Source: Podochytrium sp. JEL0797
Taxonomy: Eukaryota > Chytridiomycota > Chytridiomycetes > Chytridiales > Chytriomycetaceae
DNA length: 16,933 nt
Reading direction: 5' to 3'
Assembly (NCBI GenBank): GCA_027596195.1
Contig: JADGJG010000535.1
Span: forward strand, 1 to 16,933
This document shows positions 1 through 10,022 of the stretch, one piece after another. A model generated the notes under the pieces. The model was not told the origin of the DNA, did not search any database, and worked only from the letters and a program-made list of their open reading frames with translations. Every line of letters begins with the position of its first letter. The stretch's first letter is position 1. The translations under genes were made by a program, and so were the position numbers.

Positions 1-248
1 TGGATGGACACTACGGAGGAATACGATTCCAGGGCGTAATTGAGCTGGAAGCCGATAACACTGGTAAATAATTGGCCAAATTTACGAACACAGTGTGTAA
101 ACGGACAGTACAAATCGTTCACAGATTCGAATGATAGCGACACGGAGGATAGTGATACGCAATCGGACGATTCGTGTGAAGATGAGACACAGAGCGAAAT
201 TGAAAGTGAAGGTAATAGCCGCCCGTAATAGAATTACGATTCTAGGCG
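1..248 (+). other. Left-edge stretch with acidic open frame (unassigned)
   Basis: Positions 40-228 are open on the plus strand but begin after a stop at 37-39 and have no ATG. The translation is Asp/Glu/Ser/Thr-rich (residues such as SNDSDTEDSDTQSDDS), like a disordered acidic tail. A short frame ending at 39 precedes it. It could be an exon of the gene that follows, but I found no splice pair that joins it in frame to the ATG at 249. It could equally be decayed coding sequence. Function unknown. Confidence 0.25.
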
Positions 249-1111
249 ATGTCCGCTAATACCGAATCAATTTTGAAAACGCAAGGCGCCTCTGACCAAC
301 ATGATGATGGAAAATCGAATGAAGCCAGTGACAGTGATGATTCCGACATTGATTATGACTTAAATCCTGTGGAGAATCTCGCGTTACGAAGTATCGAATT
401 GAAACGCAAAGCTGAGCAGCTAAACGCCATTTCGAAATCTGGCCCATCGATGAAAAAGCAGAGACAACTCGAGGAGTTGCAAGAGTTAAGTCAGCATGTG
501 TTGGATCTGATGAATCTATTGGACACCGAGGAATTTAAGAGTCAAGGTGAGAAGCGAAAATCGGATTCGCCGAAATCTCATCGATACTGATTCAATTCTG
601 GTATCCTGCCAATAGAATCCAATACACGTGTCGCTTCCACTGATGCCAGTGAGGAGGCAGTTTAAATTTCAACACACTGATAATCACCAAAGAGGAGAAT
701 GAGAAAGCCGGTCGGAAGTCACACCGAAATCTTGATGCGAATATTGCGAAGTGTATACGTAAACTCGACGCGAAATATGCAGTGAATGTTGAAAAGTTGG
801 AAGTCAAACGGCATTCGGTTAACGCGGTGCGTAAGCCGGAGCTTCACTTCGATTGGTCCAAAGCGGCGGAATCAGCAAAACCAGATGAAAAGATTCATAT
901 TGGCGAAGCTCCACCGGCTCCGAAAAGCGTACGTGAAGCGCTTGAGGCCCCTACGGAAAACAAAAATCGAGCACGGAAGCCTACCAAGTACCAACGATTT
1001 ACCAACGATATTTTACTTTTTATCATGAGCAGTTTATTACAGAACCGAAAATTAGAAATACTGAAGCAAATTATTCAAGCTTCGTGGACAAACGCAGATT
1101 TACTTGCTTGA
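249..1111 (+). CDS. Unrecognised charged protein, predicted two exons
   Basis: I do not recognise this gene. An ATG at 249 opens a frame rich in Asp/Ser at the N-terminus ([11 protein letters not shown]), followed by a Lys/Glu/Leu helix-forming stretch. A good donor (GTGAGA) at 547 and an AG at 691-692 join it in phase to a second open frame, giving exons 249-546 and 693-1111 and a protein of about 238 residues. Without splicing, the first frame stops at 590 and the second has no ATG near its start. The second exon is basic and helical with a Pro/Ala linker (GEAPPAPK). The gene is convergent with the deaminase gene, and the two coding ends overlap by 12 bases. It could instead be two decayed fragments. 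A nuclear or nucleic-acid-linked role would be guesswork. Confidence 0.4.
1033..1038 (-). terminator. Poly(A) signal of the deaminase gene
   Basis: AATAAA on the minus strand, about 62 bases past the deaminase stop codon. It lies inside the convergent plus-strand frame, so the two transcripts probably overlap at their 3' ends. Confidence 0.45.
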
Positions 1112-2380
1112 AGCAGAGTAACGGACTTTTCCGTCCAATCCAACCTTGCTTCCCTCCGTGGTCAACAAGCTGTGCACCTTCTCAATCGACTTGAAGTACT
1201 TGACAGTCTTGACGTGCAACTCCAAAGTGGCGTCCTCGTCACACACAATCATTCCACGGGGGTGCAACTGAATCGCAGACACAGTCCACATGTGGTTCAC
1301 GCCCTCCTCGATACACTTGGCAAGAGCGTTGGCTTTGCTGGCACCAGAGATGATGATCAAGACTTCACGGGCGTCCATGACGGTTCCGACACCGACAGTG
1401 AGGGAGAGCTTGGGCACCTTGTGCACGTCTCCGCCAAAGAATCTGGCGTTGGCGATCATGGTTTCGTAGGCGAGAGTCTTGATGCGGGTACGGGATGAGA
1501 GGGATGATCCAGGCTCGTTGAAGGCAATGTGTCCGTCAGGGCCGATTCCTGTTATTGCAAATATGATGAGAAACAATTCGAGTGAAATCGGGGATAAGCG
1601 ATGCGAAGCCGCAATCCAGATAAGAAACGAGTCCGCAAAATTACGAGTCCGATATCCGCCACAAACAAGGTGACTCAGAAAGAGTCGGAGAGATCCGGAA
1701 AAGGCGAATCGAATACACACCTCCCATGAAGAGCTCGATTCCACCAACAGCGGCAATCTTGGCCTCATACTCGGTGCACTCCTTCTCCAAGTCCTTTGCG
1801 TTTCCGTCGAGGATGTTCACGTTCTGGGGTTGGATGTCGACGTGCTTGAAGAGGTTCTCCCACATGAAGGTATGGTAAGACTCTGGGTGGTCACGGGGAA
1901 GGTGAACGTATTCGTCCTGAAGAAGGAAGTTGGGTCAGAAACGAGCTTGGAGTGATTTCTTATCGTGGAAGCCGCCTTATCGCACAACCCGCAGTTCAGA
2001 GAACCGCGAGGAAACTGCTGCGGCACCAACGACCGGGAAGAAGCTCACCATGTTGAAGGTAATGACGTTCTTGAAAGAGAGCATGCCCTCTCTGTGGAAC
2101 TGCACAAGCTTCTTGTACACTCCGATCGGGGAGGATCCAGTGGGCAGTCCGAGGACGAAGGGACGCTCAGCAGTGGGTCCGAATTCATTGATGCGGGCAA
2201 CGAGGTACTCGGCAGTGTACGTGGTGACGTCTGCGATAAGCGAAAAACGTGCTGGTGAGCAACTCTGCGCAAACACGGAATAAGGGGGTCGAGCAGCAGG
2301 TGTGACGCCGTGCGCCAACATGATGATCGCATGCACGGCAGATGCGTACCTTCGTATTTGTCCTTGATGATGAGTCTCAT
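1100..2380 (-). CDS. NAG1: Glucosamine-6-phosphate deaminase (isomerase), 4 exons
   Basis: Converts glucosamine-6-phosphate to fructose-6-phosphate and ammonia, the last step of GlcNAc catabolism, in the cytosol. Exons on the minus strand are 2350-2380, 2049-2230, 1721-1916 and 1100-1548. Introns are 119, 132 and 172 nt, longer than most others here. The product is 285 residues, near the usual family length. The phase works at every junction, and family motifs run across them: [17 protein letters not shown] near residues 45-61, the catalytic Asp72 opening exon 3 (DEY), and [11 protein letters not shown] with Asp141, His143 and Glu148, which match E. coli NagB numbering. VNHMWTVSA follows near residue 220. 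The residue after DEYV is His where Gly is usual. It is divergent from the deacetylase gene, with a shared promoter region. The NAG1 name follows Candida usage. Confidence 0.95.
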
Positions 2381-2667
2381 GTTGGGAGTTTCGTGGAGAG
2401 AAAAAACAAAGCCTCCTCTTTTTGGCTGCTTTTGACATTCGAGAGGTGAGTCATCAAACTGGGGTGCCTCCTCCCCCCCTTATCTTTTTACAAGGGGAGG
2501 GAAAACAAGGATTAAATGTATGAGTGAATGCGTGAGGGGGTGTTGATGAAAAAACAGAAGGAAGTTATCGGCCTCCACGTCTGTTTTTAAAATCCTTTTG
2601 CAATCGCCTCAAGTTTTAGAATCAAACTTAAAAGCAAAGAAATCGGATTGACTTATTATTCTCTAGA
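2381..2667. promoter_or_regulatory. Shared divergent promoter of deaminase and deacetylase genes
   Basis: The only spacer between the two divergent GlcNAc-catabolic genes, so it should serve both. It holds homopolymer runs: a C-rich run at 2473-2479 and an AAGGGGAGGG block at 2492-2501. These place CCCCT and AGGGG pentamers in opposite orientation about 12 nt apart; AGGGG is the core of the yeast stress-response element. No clear TATA box was seen on either strand. An ATG on the minus strand at 2438-2436 lies upstream of the deaminase start. Confidence 0.55.
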
Positions 2668-2692
2668 ATGGTAAGTAAAGTAACTCTTCCAA

Positions 2693-2730
2693 TTTCCCGC
2701 CAAACAATTCCCGCCGAAAACCCGCCGAAT
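2693..2730 (+). promoter_or_regulatory. Three CCCGCC repeats resembling E2F sites
   Basis: TTTCCCGCCAAA at 2693-2704, TTCCCGCCGAAAA at 2708-2720 and AACCCGCCGAAT at 2719-2730 share the core CCCGCC(A/G)AA. The first fits the E2F/DP consensus known from animals and plants. They lie just upstream of the preferred deacetylase start, inside the possible first intron or 5' leader. Binding is inference. Confidence 0.3.
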
Positions 2731-2770
2731 GTCCACCCGGCATCAAAAAAACAAACGCAAAGGCTCCACC

Positions 2771-4959
2771 ATGGCCGATTCCTCGCAGGCAAACATGTCC
2801 TCACTCAACATCGCCACGGGCGTGGCCGCAAAGAAGACCAAACGCAGCGAGCCAATCACCGCAGAGGCCGAGAAGATGCGCGAGTTTTTCCACGCAAACA
2901 AGCGCAACTCTGTCCTCGTCGGGCCCTCCGCTGACTTCCGCACCACGAAGCCCTCGTTCGGCTTCCTGACCAACCACGCACTCAACGCAGTGCTTCCCGT
3001 GCTGCCCAGCAGGTAACTCACGAGACCGATAAGCCGTGACCCATCAAAGGTTCAAATTGACGTTATTCGTTTCAGACCCCACCTCCTCACCGACGTTGTC
3101 TGGTCGAACCGTGCACGGCCCCTCCAACACCCCGACTCGGTCGAAATCACCCTCGACATGCTCAAGCGCGTCCGCGCCGATTCGCCCTCCGCAATGGACG
3201 TTGCCGATACTGCCGCGCCCGAGCCGTACCAGAAGATTACAAAGTTCACCAACTGCGACGTGTTGCGCGGCGGCAAGATTTATAAGGACGAAACCCTGTG
3301 GGTGCGCGGCGGCCAGATTGTGAATCCCGCCGCCATGTTTTATTCCGCCGAACATGCGCCCGATGAGATCATTGACTTCAAGGGCAAGAAGACGCTGATT
3401 GCACCCGGATTCTTGGACATTCAAATCAACGGTGAGTGCAGACTCCAGAGCATTCGCTGTTTCGGCGGGACAAAACGAAAAGTTGGCGAGCTTGAAGCGA
3501 ATCTCAAATCCACTCCATTCGAACATACATGCGAATGTGTGCGCAACGAACCTGATAATTTCGATATCGAGATACCCTCTTATCTCCAACCGTGCCTCCC
3601 GGCGTGCCGACATCAATATTCTGGCTTATCGCGAATTACTAAACTTCGTTTCGCAGGCTTCTTTGGATACGACTTTGCCGACACTGCGAATATCGAACAC
3701 TCTCTCGATGTTGTTTCGAAGGGACTCTTGAAATACGGCGTCACTGCGTTTTGCCCAACTCTCGTGTCTTCTCCAGCCGCAGTTTACCACAGCGTAAGCG
3801 ATTTGCCCTCCTTCTGCGAGAGCTGCAATCTTACTCCTTTTGAATTTCGACAGGTGTTGCCCAAAGTCGCCGAGAGACGCGGAAAGAAGCCTGGGCATGC
3901 CGAAGTGCTTGGTACGAACTTGCGAAGATGAATTCAGCGCTAGTCATTTTTGAGACTAATAACCACATGCAAATTCCCAGGTGCTCACATTGAAGGTCCT
4001 TTCCTCGCCCCAGCAAAGAAGGGAGCCCACGATATCAACACCCTTCTCAAAGCCCCAAACGGATACAGCGATCTGGTGGCCTGCTACGGTCCCACTTTGG
4101 AACGCAACGACGGTTCCATCGCCATCATCACTGTCGCTCCCGAGCTTGAAGGCTTGCACGCGTGTATTCTGGAGTTGAAGAAGCGGAGCAAGATTGTCGT
4201 CAGTTTGGGACACACGCAGGCGCGATACAAGGATGCAGAAGCGGCGTTGGCTTGTGGGGCGTCCATGGTCACGCACATGTTCAACGCGATGGAGCCGGTA
4301 TGTCCAAATTTGACCCCACTGGCTCAATTTGTCTGGATCGCGTTTCTGAACTCGCATTCGGCTTTCAACAGTTCCATCACCGTGACCCAGGTCCTGTTGG
4401 TCTCATTGGATGCTCGTTGCAAAACTCTGCAGTCGAAAAGCCGTATTATGGAATCATCACGGATGGTGTCCAGTAAGTTCTCATTGACCCCTTTCCCTCC
4501 CTTGCCGAGAAATTGACGCTTGAACATCATCTCCTTCACAGCGCCGACCCATCCAGTGTTCGTATCGCCTACGTCGCCCATCCCGAGGGCTGCATCCTTG
4601 TCACCGACGCCATCGGCGCCGCTGGAGTCGAAGGCGAAACCTTCACCCTCGGCACGATGGCAGTTCGCCGCCGCTCCGAAGTGGAAGTCGTCATTGACGG
4701 CACAGACACCCTCGCGGGATCCGTGGTGACGATGCCGACCTGTATCAAGAACCTGGTGCGGTTCACGGGATGCACTCTCGCGCAAGCCATCAATGCGGCC
4801 ACGATTGCGCCGGCCAAGTCGATTGGGTTGGAGCACCGGAAGGGGTCGTTGATGCCTGGGAGTGATGCGGACTTTGTGGTGTTGAATGGGTTCGATGAGA
4901 GCGATCCGAGTGTTTTCAACATTGCGGAGGTTTGGGTGAATGGGGAGAAGGCGATTTGA
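2771..4959 (+). CDS. DAC1: N-acetylglucosamine-6-phosphate deacetylase with N-terminal extension, 7 exons
   Basis: Removes acetate from GlcNAc-6-phosphate to give glucosamine-6-phosphate, the substrate of the divergent deaminase. Exons: 2771-3012, 3076-3431, 3657-3793, 3854-3911, 3981-4297, 4372-4472, 4542-4959. All junctions are GT-AG and in phase, giving 542 residues. The amidohydrolase part starts near residue 135 (FTNCDVLRGGKI). It shows APGFLDIQING, HIEGPF (Glu269, metal ligand), GHT (His342), THMFNAM (His363), DGVH (His404) and the catalytic TDA (Asp426). The intron ending at 3656 has a TACTAAAC branch site. NagA enzymes usually have about 400 residues, so roughly 134 N-terminal residues are extra. 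The start at 2771 was chosen for its ACCATGG context. Alternatives are an in-frame ATG at 2729, and an ATG at 2668 followed at once by GTAAGT that could splice to 2789. The DAC1 name follows Candida usage. Confidence 0.93.
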
Positions 4960-5297
4960 AGCACGTCAAGCTTTGCTGTTTTAATTTTTTAACTCTTCAC
5001 AGGGAAGGACGGGCAAAAACCAATTAAAGTCTTTCATTAATATTGGAGTGATTTTAAGTACTTTAAACAACGAGCGCGTTGTGCCACCCATTCCGATATT
5101 TCGTTTTCTGTCCAATTTCGTCTGAAATCCCAGTCGAACGGCTATTCGACTTTTGCCAGGTCGAATTTCAATCTTGGATTAGTCTTGAATTCAAGTTTAA
5201 TCAATAATGCATCGATCCCACTTATCCCGACCTCTTCAGATCAAATGGGGCGTGGTTGGGAGCCAATTAATCGCCTTTTTAATTTTTTTTTCTAAAA
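4960..5297. other. Intergenic spacer after the deacetylase
   Basis: Holds the deacetylase 3' end, with an ATTAAA variant poly(A) signal at 5023-5028. The rest is AT-rich, with short repeated TCGAAT/TCGACT-like words near 5130-5170 and a T-run at 5283-5291. A CCAAT occurs at 5261-5265. I see no RNA gene or convincing exon. Confidence 0.4.
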
Positions 5298-5977
5298 ATG
5301 GGGAGGAAGCCAAAAGAGATCCTACGTCGGCAAACGCAACCAATACACGAAGCGCGCGAAACCTGATGCTGATGCCACTGATAATGGTTCTGGTTCTGAC
5401 ACGGAAGCCATGCCATCCGCGAATCCAATGCCATCCCCGCCAACTGCAGCACAGCCTCGCGCATCCATACGACCGCCAGCAGTTCTGCGCTCTTCTGCCA
5501 GTGTTTCTCAAGATGCTGCTATTTCGATTCAGCCGCCTCTGCAGCCTCTTCTGACCTTGCAGCCCATGGCACAACCAGCCCCATCCTCCTCGAACGAATA
5601 TAGTTGTCTAAGGCCAGACCTTCGAAGCGGGCTGGCCAACAGTCGATCACCGTTGCCTGACCGTTGCCTACAGTAGGTACGGTCCTGGCGGCGGCACGAA
5701 GCGAATCCGGCTTGTCGACATCGCAGCCATTTTGGACGAGGATCCCGATGCCGTGGATGACGGATCCTTCTACGACAGTGGCTCCTCTGAGAGAGATTCC
5801 ACGTCTGAAAACGTGCAGCCTGGTTCCATCAGCGATTCAGCTCGAATAACCGAATCTGCCGCGAGTGTCAATTTCATTCGGTCCTTGAAACCACTCGTTG
5901 AGCTTCTTCTTCCACCAGACAAAGCGGGTGTCGTGCCATCGATTCTAAATCGGTATTATTACTGCTCGAAATCTTGA
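5298..5977 (+). pseudogene. Decayed ORF of unknown family, three reading frames
   Basis: Coding-like sequence continues through three frames. The frame covering about 5302-5605 reads SQKRSYVGKRNQYTKRAKP and then a Pro/Ala/Ser/Gln-rich stretch. The second, 5604-5659, reads KRAGQQSITVA. The third, 5660-5977, reads AYSRYGPGGGTKRIRLVDI, an acidic stretch, and ends at a TGA at 5975-5977. An 11-bp tandem duplication at 5649-5670 accounts exactly for the second shift. An ATG at 5298 opens the wrong frame; one extra A in AGGAAGCC would explain that. No known domain was recognised. It sits between the deacetylase and the hexokinase copies. It could be a broken cellular gene or the relic of a repeat-family protein; I cannot tell which. 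An intron instead of a frameshift is less likely because no splice signals fit. Confidence 0.5.
5649..5670 (+). repeat. 11-bp tandem duplication
   Basis: ACCGTTGCCTG at 5649-5659 is followed directly by ACCGTTGCCTA at 5660-5670, matching at 10 of 11 bases. Removing one copy rejoins the flanking reading frames, so it looks like a replication-slippage event that helped break the surrounding ORF. Confidence 0.75.
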
Positions 5978-6078
5978 AATCTATTAAATATACGAGGTGT
6001 CGAGGTCATGTATTTATTGTTCGGAGAAGGGGAAGGGGTGGTGCAGCGATTTGCTTTTTTGGCTAGAGGGGGTGGTAA

Positions 6079-7422
<1,344 letters not shown>

Positions 7423-7630
7423 ATTTACCCCCTTTATTCCCATAATTTGCGATAATGCTGTACAATACAACAAAGTGATTTTTAGCAAGGCGCATGCTCG
7501 CTTCTTTCTTCCCCTTTCTCTTCGAAGATCAGGCACCCTCGTTAATTAAAACAAGGTTCGAAATTAATGCAATCATAATTAAGCCGCGGCAAGCCAGCAA
7601 ACCGCAAAAAAAAAACGCAAAAATCCAATC
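7423..7630 (+). promoter_or_regulatory. Spacer and presumed promoter of the intact hexokinase
   Basis: Only 208 bases separate the pseudogene's last codon from the hexokinase ATG, so the promoter must be short or overlap the pseudogene. It contains an A-run at 7607-7616 and AT-rich stretches. No TATA box is obvious. Confidence 0.35.
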
Positions 7631-9387
7631 ATGTGTGACAACAAAGACTTCCTTCTTGGACTGACCAGCGGTAAGCTCATCATTTAGTTTCCTCTTTGCA
7701 ATCATGCGAATCGTGTTGTTCAACTCTGTGACTCAGGGCTCGCTGTCAGCTCCACTGCCTTTGCCCTGTACGCAAGCAGCGTGCTTGCCAACTCCATTAA
7801 CAACAAATCCGAATCTGCTGTTGTGGCTCCCAACTCTGCCGAGTTCCCCTCCGAGGAAGTCCTCGACCGTCTCCGCGGAATGTTCAACATCAACACCCAG
7901 AAGCTGAACGAAATCGTCAAGAGTTTCTTGTCTGAGATGAAGAAGGGTTTGGAAGCTGATGGCCAGGGTGAGTTTCTTACGGGTCCTTTCGCTGCGTTGC
8001 CATGAAGCTGACTTCGGATTTCCTGTTTTTGATCACGCAGCCCTCATGATGATTCCCTCGCACGTCGTCAACCTCCCCACCGGAAAGGAATCCGGATCCT
8101 TCCTCGCCTTGGACTTGGGTGGTTCCAACTTCCGTGTCTGCGAGGTCGTGTTGGACGGCAATGGGTGAGATGCTTCGTGACTCACCTCACAACGCGTTGT
8201 AACTTAAATCTAATATTTTAGTGGTATCCGTTCCCGCCAATCCAAGTACACTCTCACTGACGCCCAGAAGGCTTCCTCCGGTACCGAGCTTTTCGACTTT
8301 TTCGCCGAAGTGGTCCACAAGTTCCTCGAGGAGAACGGACCCGACGCGACGAAGCAACATTACCAGCTCGGATTCACCTTCTCATTCGCCATCAACCAAA
8401 CCGCCATCGACGAGGGCTTCTTGATGCTCTGGAACAAGGGATTCTCAAACGAGGGTGTTGTTGGTGAAGACGTTGTGCGTCTGTTGAACGAGGCGTTTGC
8501 CAGAAGAAAGCTCGACATTGACGTGACTGCTCTCGTCAACGACACCACCGGAACCTTGGTGTCCCACGCTTACACCCAGCCGTCCACCCGCATGGGAGTC
8601 ATTCTCGGAACCGGATCCAATGCCGCGTACGTCGAGAAGATTGAGAACATCACCAAGTACACTGGAAAGGTGCCGGCGGGTACCAAGGAGATGGTCATCA
8701 ACATGGAGTGGGGTGCATTCGACGACGAGATGGTTGTGATCCCCAGAAACAAGTACGACCACAAGGTGGACCGCTCTATGAACAACCAAGGAAAGTTCAC
8801 GTTCGAGAAGCTCATTTCTGGAATGTACCTTGGAGAGATTGTCCGATTCTGTCTCGTTGACTTGGTCAAGCTTGGTGACATTTTCAAGAACGGTGGCGGT
8901 AGCGTGATCCAGCAGGCTGGAACGTTCGAAACCGCTTTTATGTCGCGTATCGAGCGGTGAGTTTTTCGCATTGTAATTTCCATGCCGCGTTTTCATATTT
9001 CTAAACTGTATCTTCCCTCTCTCCAGTGACCACACTTTGAACCTCAGCGACACTCGCACCGTTCTCGAGGACATGCTCAAGATCCCGGCCACTACACTCG
9101 CTGACCGTCGCCTCGTCAAGACCCTTTGCGAGCTCGTCGGTATGCGTTCCGCGCGTCTCGCGGCTGCCGGTATCGCTGCCGTCATCACCAAGATGAACAA
9201 GCTCGATGGATGCACGGTCGGAATCGACGGTTCCCTGTTTGAGTTGTACCCCCACTACTCGAACCGCATGCGCGACACTTTGAGAGAAATCTTGGGAATC
9301 AGTGCCGAGTTCATTGTGCTCGAGCAGGCGAGAGACGGATCCGGACAGGGTGCCGCATTGATTGCTGCCAAGCACTCGAAGCAGTAA
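7631..9387 (+). CDS. Hexokinase-family sugar kinase, 5 exons
   Basis: Transfers phosphate from ATP to the 6-hydroxyl of a hexose. Exons: 7631-7670, 7737-7967, 8041-8164, 8222-8956, 9027-9387, all GT-AG and in phase, giving 496 residues, a normal fungal hexokinase length. Motifs: LALDLGGSNFRVCEV (residues 112-126; first phosphate loop, Ser where Thr is usual), FTFSFAINQ (183-191), LWNKGF (201-206), VNDTTGT (237-243, catalytic Asp239), ILGTGSNAAY (259-268), INMEWGAF (291-298, Glu294) and a C-terminal GIDGSLFELYPHY. The sugar loops differ from the common FSFP and WTKGF. Residues about 8-31 are hydrophobic (FLLGLTSGLAVSSTAFALYA), possibly a membrane or mitochondrial outer-membrane anchor. In the context of a GlcNAc pathway locus it may be the GlcNAc kinase (like C. 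albicans HXK1), but an ordinary glucose kinase is equally possible from sequence alone. Confidence 0.93.
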
Positions 9388-9441
9388 ATCCGGAGGCGGA
9401 TTCTTTGTTTATATAATTCAACTATTTTATTGTTCGCGAAG

Positions 9442-9447
9442 AATAAA
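9442..9447 (+). terminator. Poly(A) signal of the hexokinase gene
   Basis: A canonical AATAAA about 55 bases after the hexokinase stop codon, in an AT-rich tail. Confidence 0.5.
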
Positions 9448-9839
9448 TTTCCTTTCATTTTCATTTTTTCAAATTCGGAATTTTTCCAAGCATTCTATAC
9501 TTTCACCTGGGAATCACAAGCGGTGAGATTCCTCTTAGACGATGATCCAAACGCACCACGACTTGTTGAACCTGGATGCCACACCAACCCTGTCGCGGTA
9601 TCGTCGCGCAACTGCCTTACACGTTTCTCTAACGCCTCACCTCATTCTCGGCCGCGAGCGCATTCCGAATCTCAACCTCACGCGTCTTTACAAAACACGG
9701 GCACTTGTCCCTTCTGCGTCAACCCTTCAGTCTCGTTCACAATATATAACTGTTCTATGATGCGTCAGCTTTTCCTCGGCGCTTCTGTTGCTTCGCTTTG
9801 ACGATGGTTACAGGCTGGCAATGGACAAAAAAGCTAAGC

Positions 9840-9866
9840 GGGTGTTGCTGAGGCTTGAGAACACCC
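9840..9866. repeat. Short inverted repeat (7-bp stem, 13-nt loop)
   Basis: GGGTGTT at 9840-9846 pairs with AACACCC at 9860-9866, about 24 bases before the TATA-like box of BUD23. It may be a dyad for a DNA-binding protein or chance. Confidence 0.3.
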
Positions 9867-9889
9867 ATCCTTCATCTTTCTGATTTTTG

Positions 9890-9897
9890 TATATAAA
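9890..9897 (+). promoter_or_regulatory. TATA-like box upstream of BUD23
   Basis: TATATAAA, 36 to 43 bases before an ATG at 9933 and about 125 bases before the preferred ATG at 10023. At the usual 25-35 base distance it would place transcription start near 9920. Confidence 0.45.
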
Positions 9898-10022
9898 TCA
9901 GCAGCTTGAAGTGACACACCTATTGGAGGAATATGTCTAAACCCCTTCCTGCTCTTTCTACAATAGAAGAAGGTTTGGAGTTTTTTTTTGTTTTTTTCCA
10001 AAAGAACACCCCTCGGAACCTA

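Larger units (their letters stand above)
9388..9889. other. Spacer between hexokinase and BUD23, with one weak ORF
   Basis: The hexokinase 3' end carries AATAAA at 9442-9447, about 55 bases past the stop. Positions 9542-9760 hold an ATG-started plus-strand frame of 72 residues (MIQTHHDLLNLDATPTL...), Leu/Arg/Thr-rich and with no recognised domain. An overlapping frame from 9430 to 9801 is also open, so neither is convincing. A short inverted repeat lies at 9840-9866. I see no tRNA or other RNA gene. Confidence 0.3.

Noticed and set aside
19..251. Imperfect direct repeat (ACGATTCCAGGGCG near 23 and ACGATTCTAGGCG near 235)
   Set aside because: Short and imperfect, with no extension into the flanks; could easily be chance.
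1172..1498. Plus-strand open frames opposite the deaminase
   Set aside because: They are antisense to the conserved last exon, whose minus-strand motifs are unmistakable; no start, domain or splice support.
3044..3616. Long minus-strand frame across deacetylase exon 2 and the following intron
   Set aside because: Shadow of GC-rich coding sequence on the other strand; it crosses an intron and has no recognisable domain.
5207..5554. ATG-started frame at 5207
   Set aside because: It runs over low-complexity upstream DNA and then an alternative frame of the decayed ORF; no domain or codon pattern supports it.
8445..9215. Long minus-strand frame opposite the hexokinase
   Set aside because: Antisense to the conserved kinase exons and running through an intron; a by-product of codon bias.
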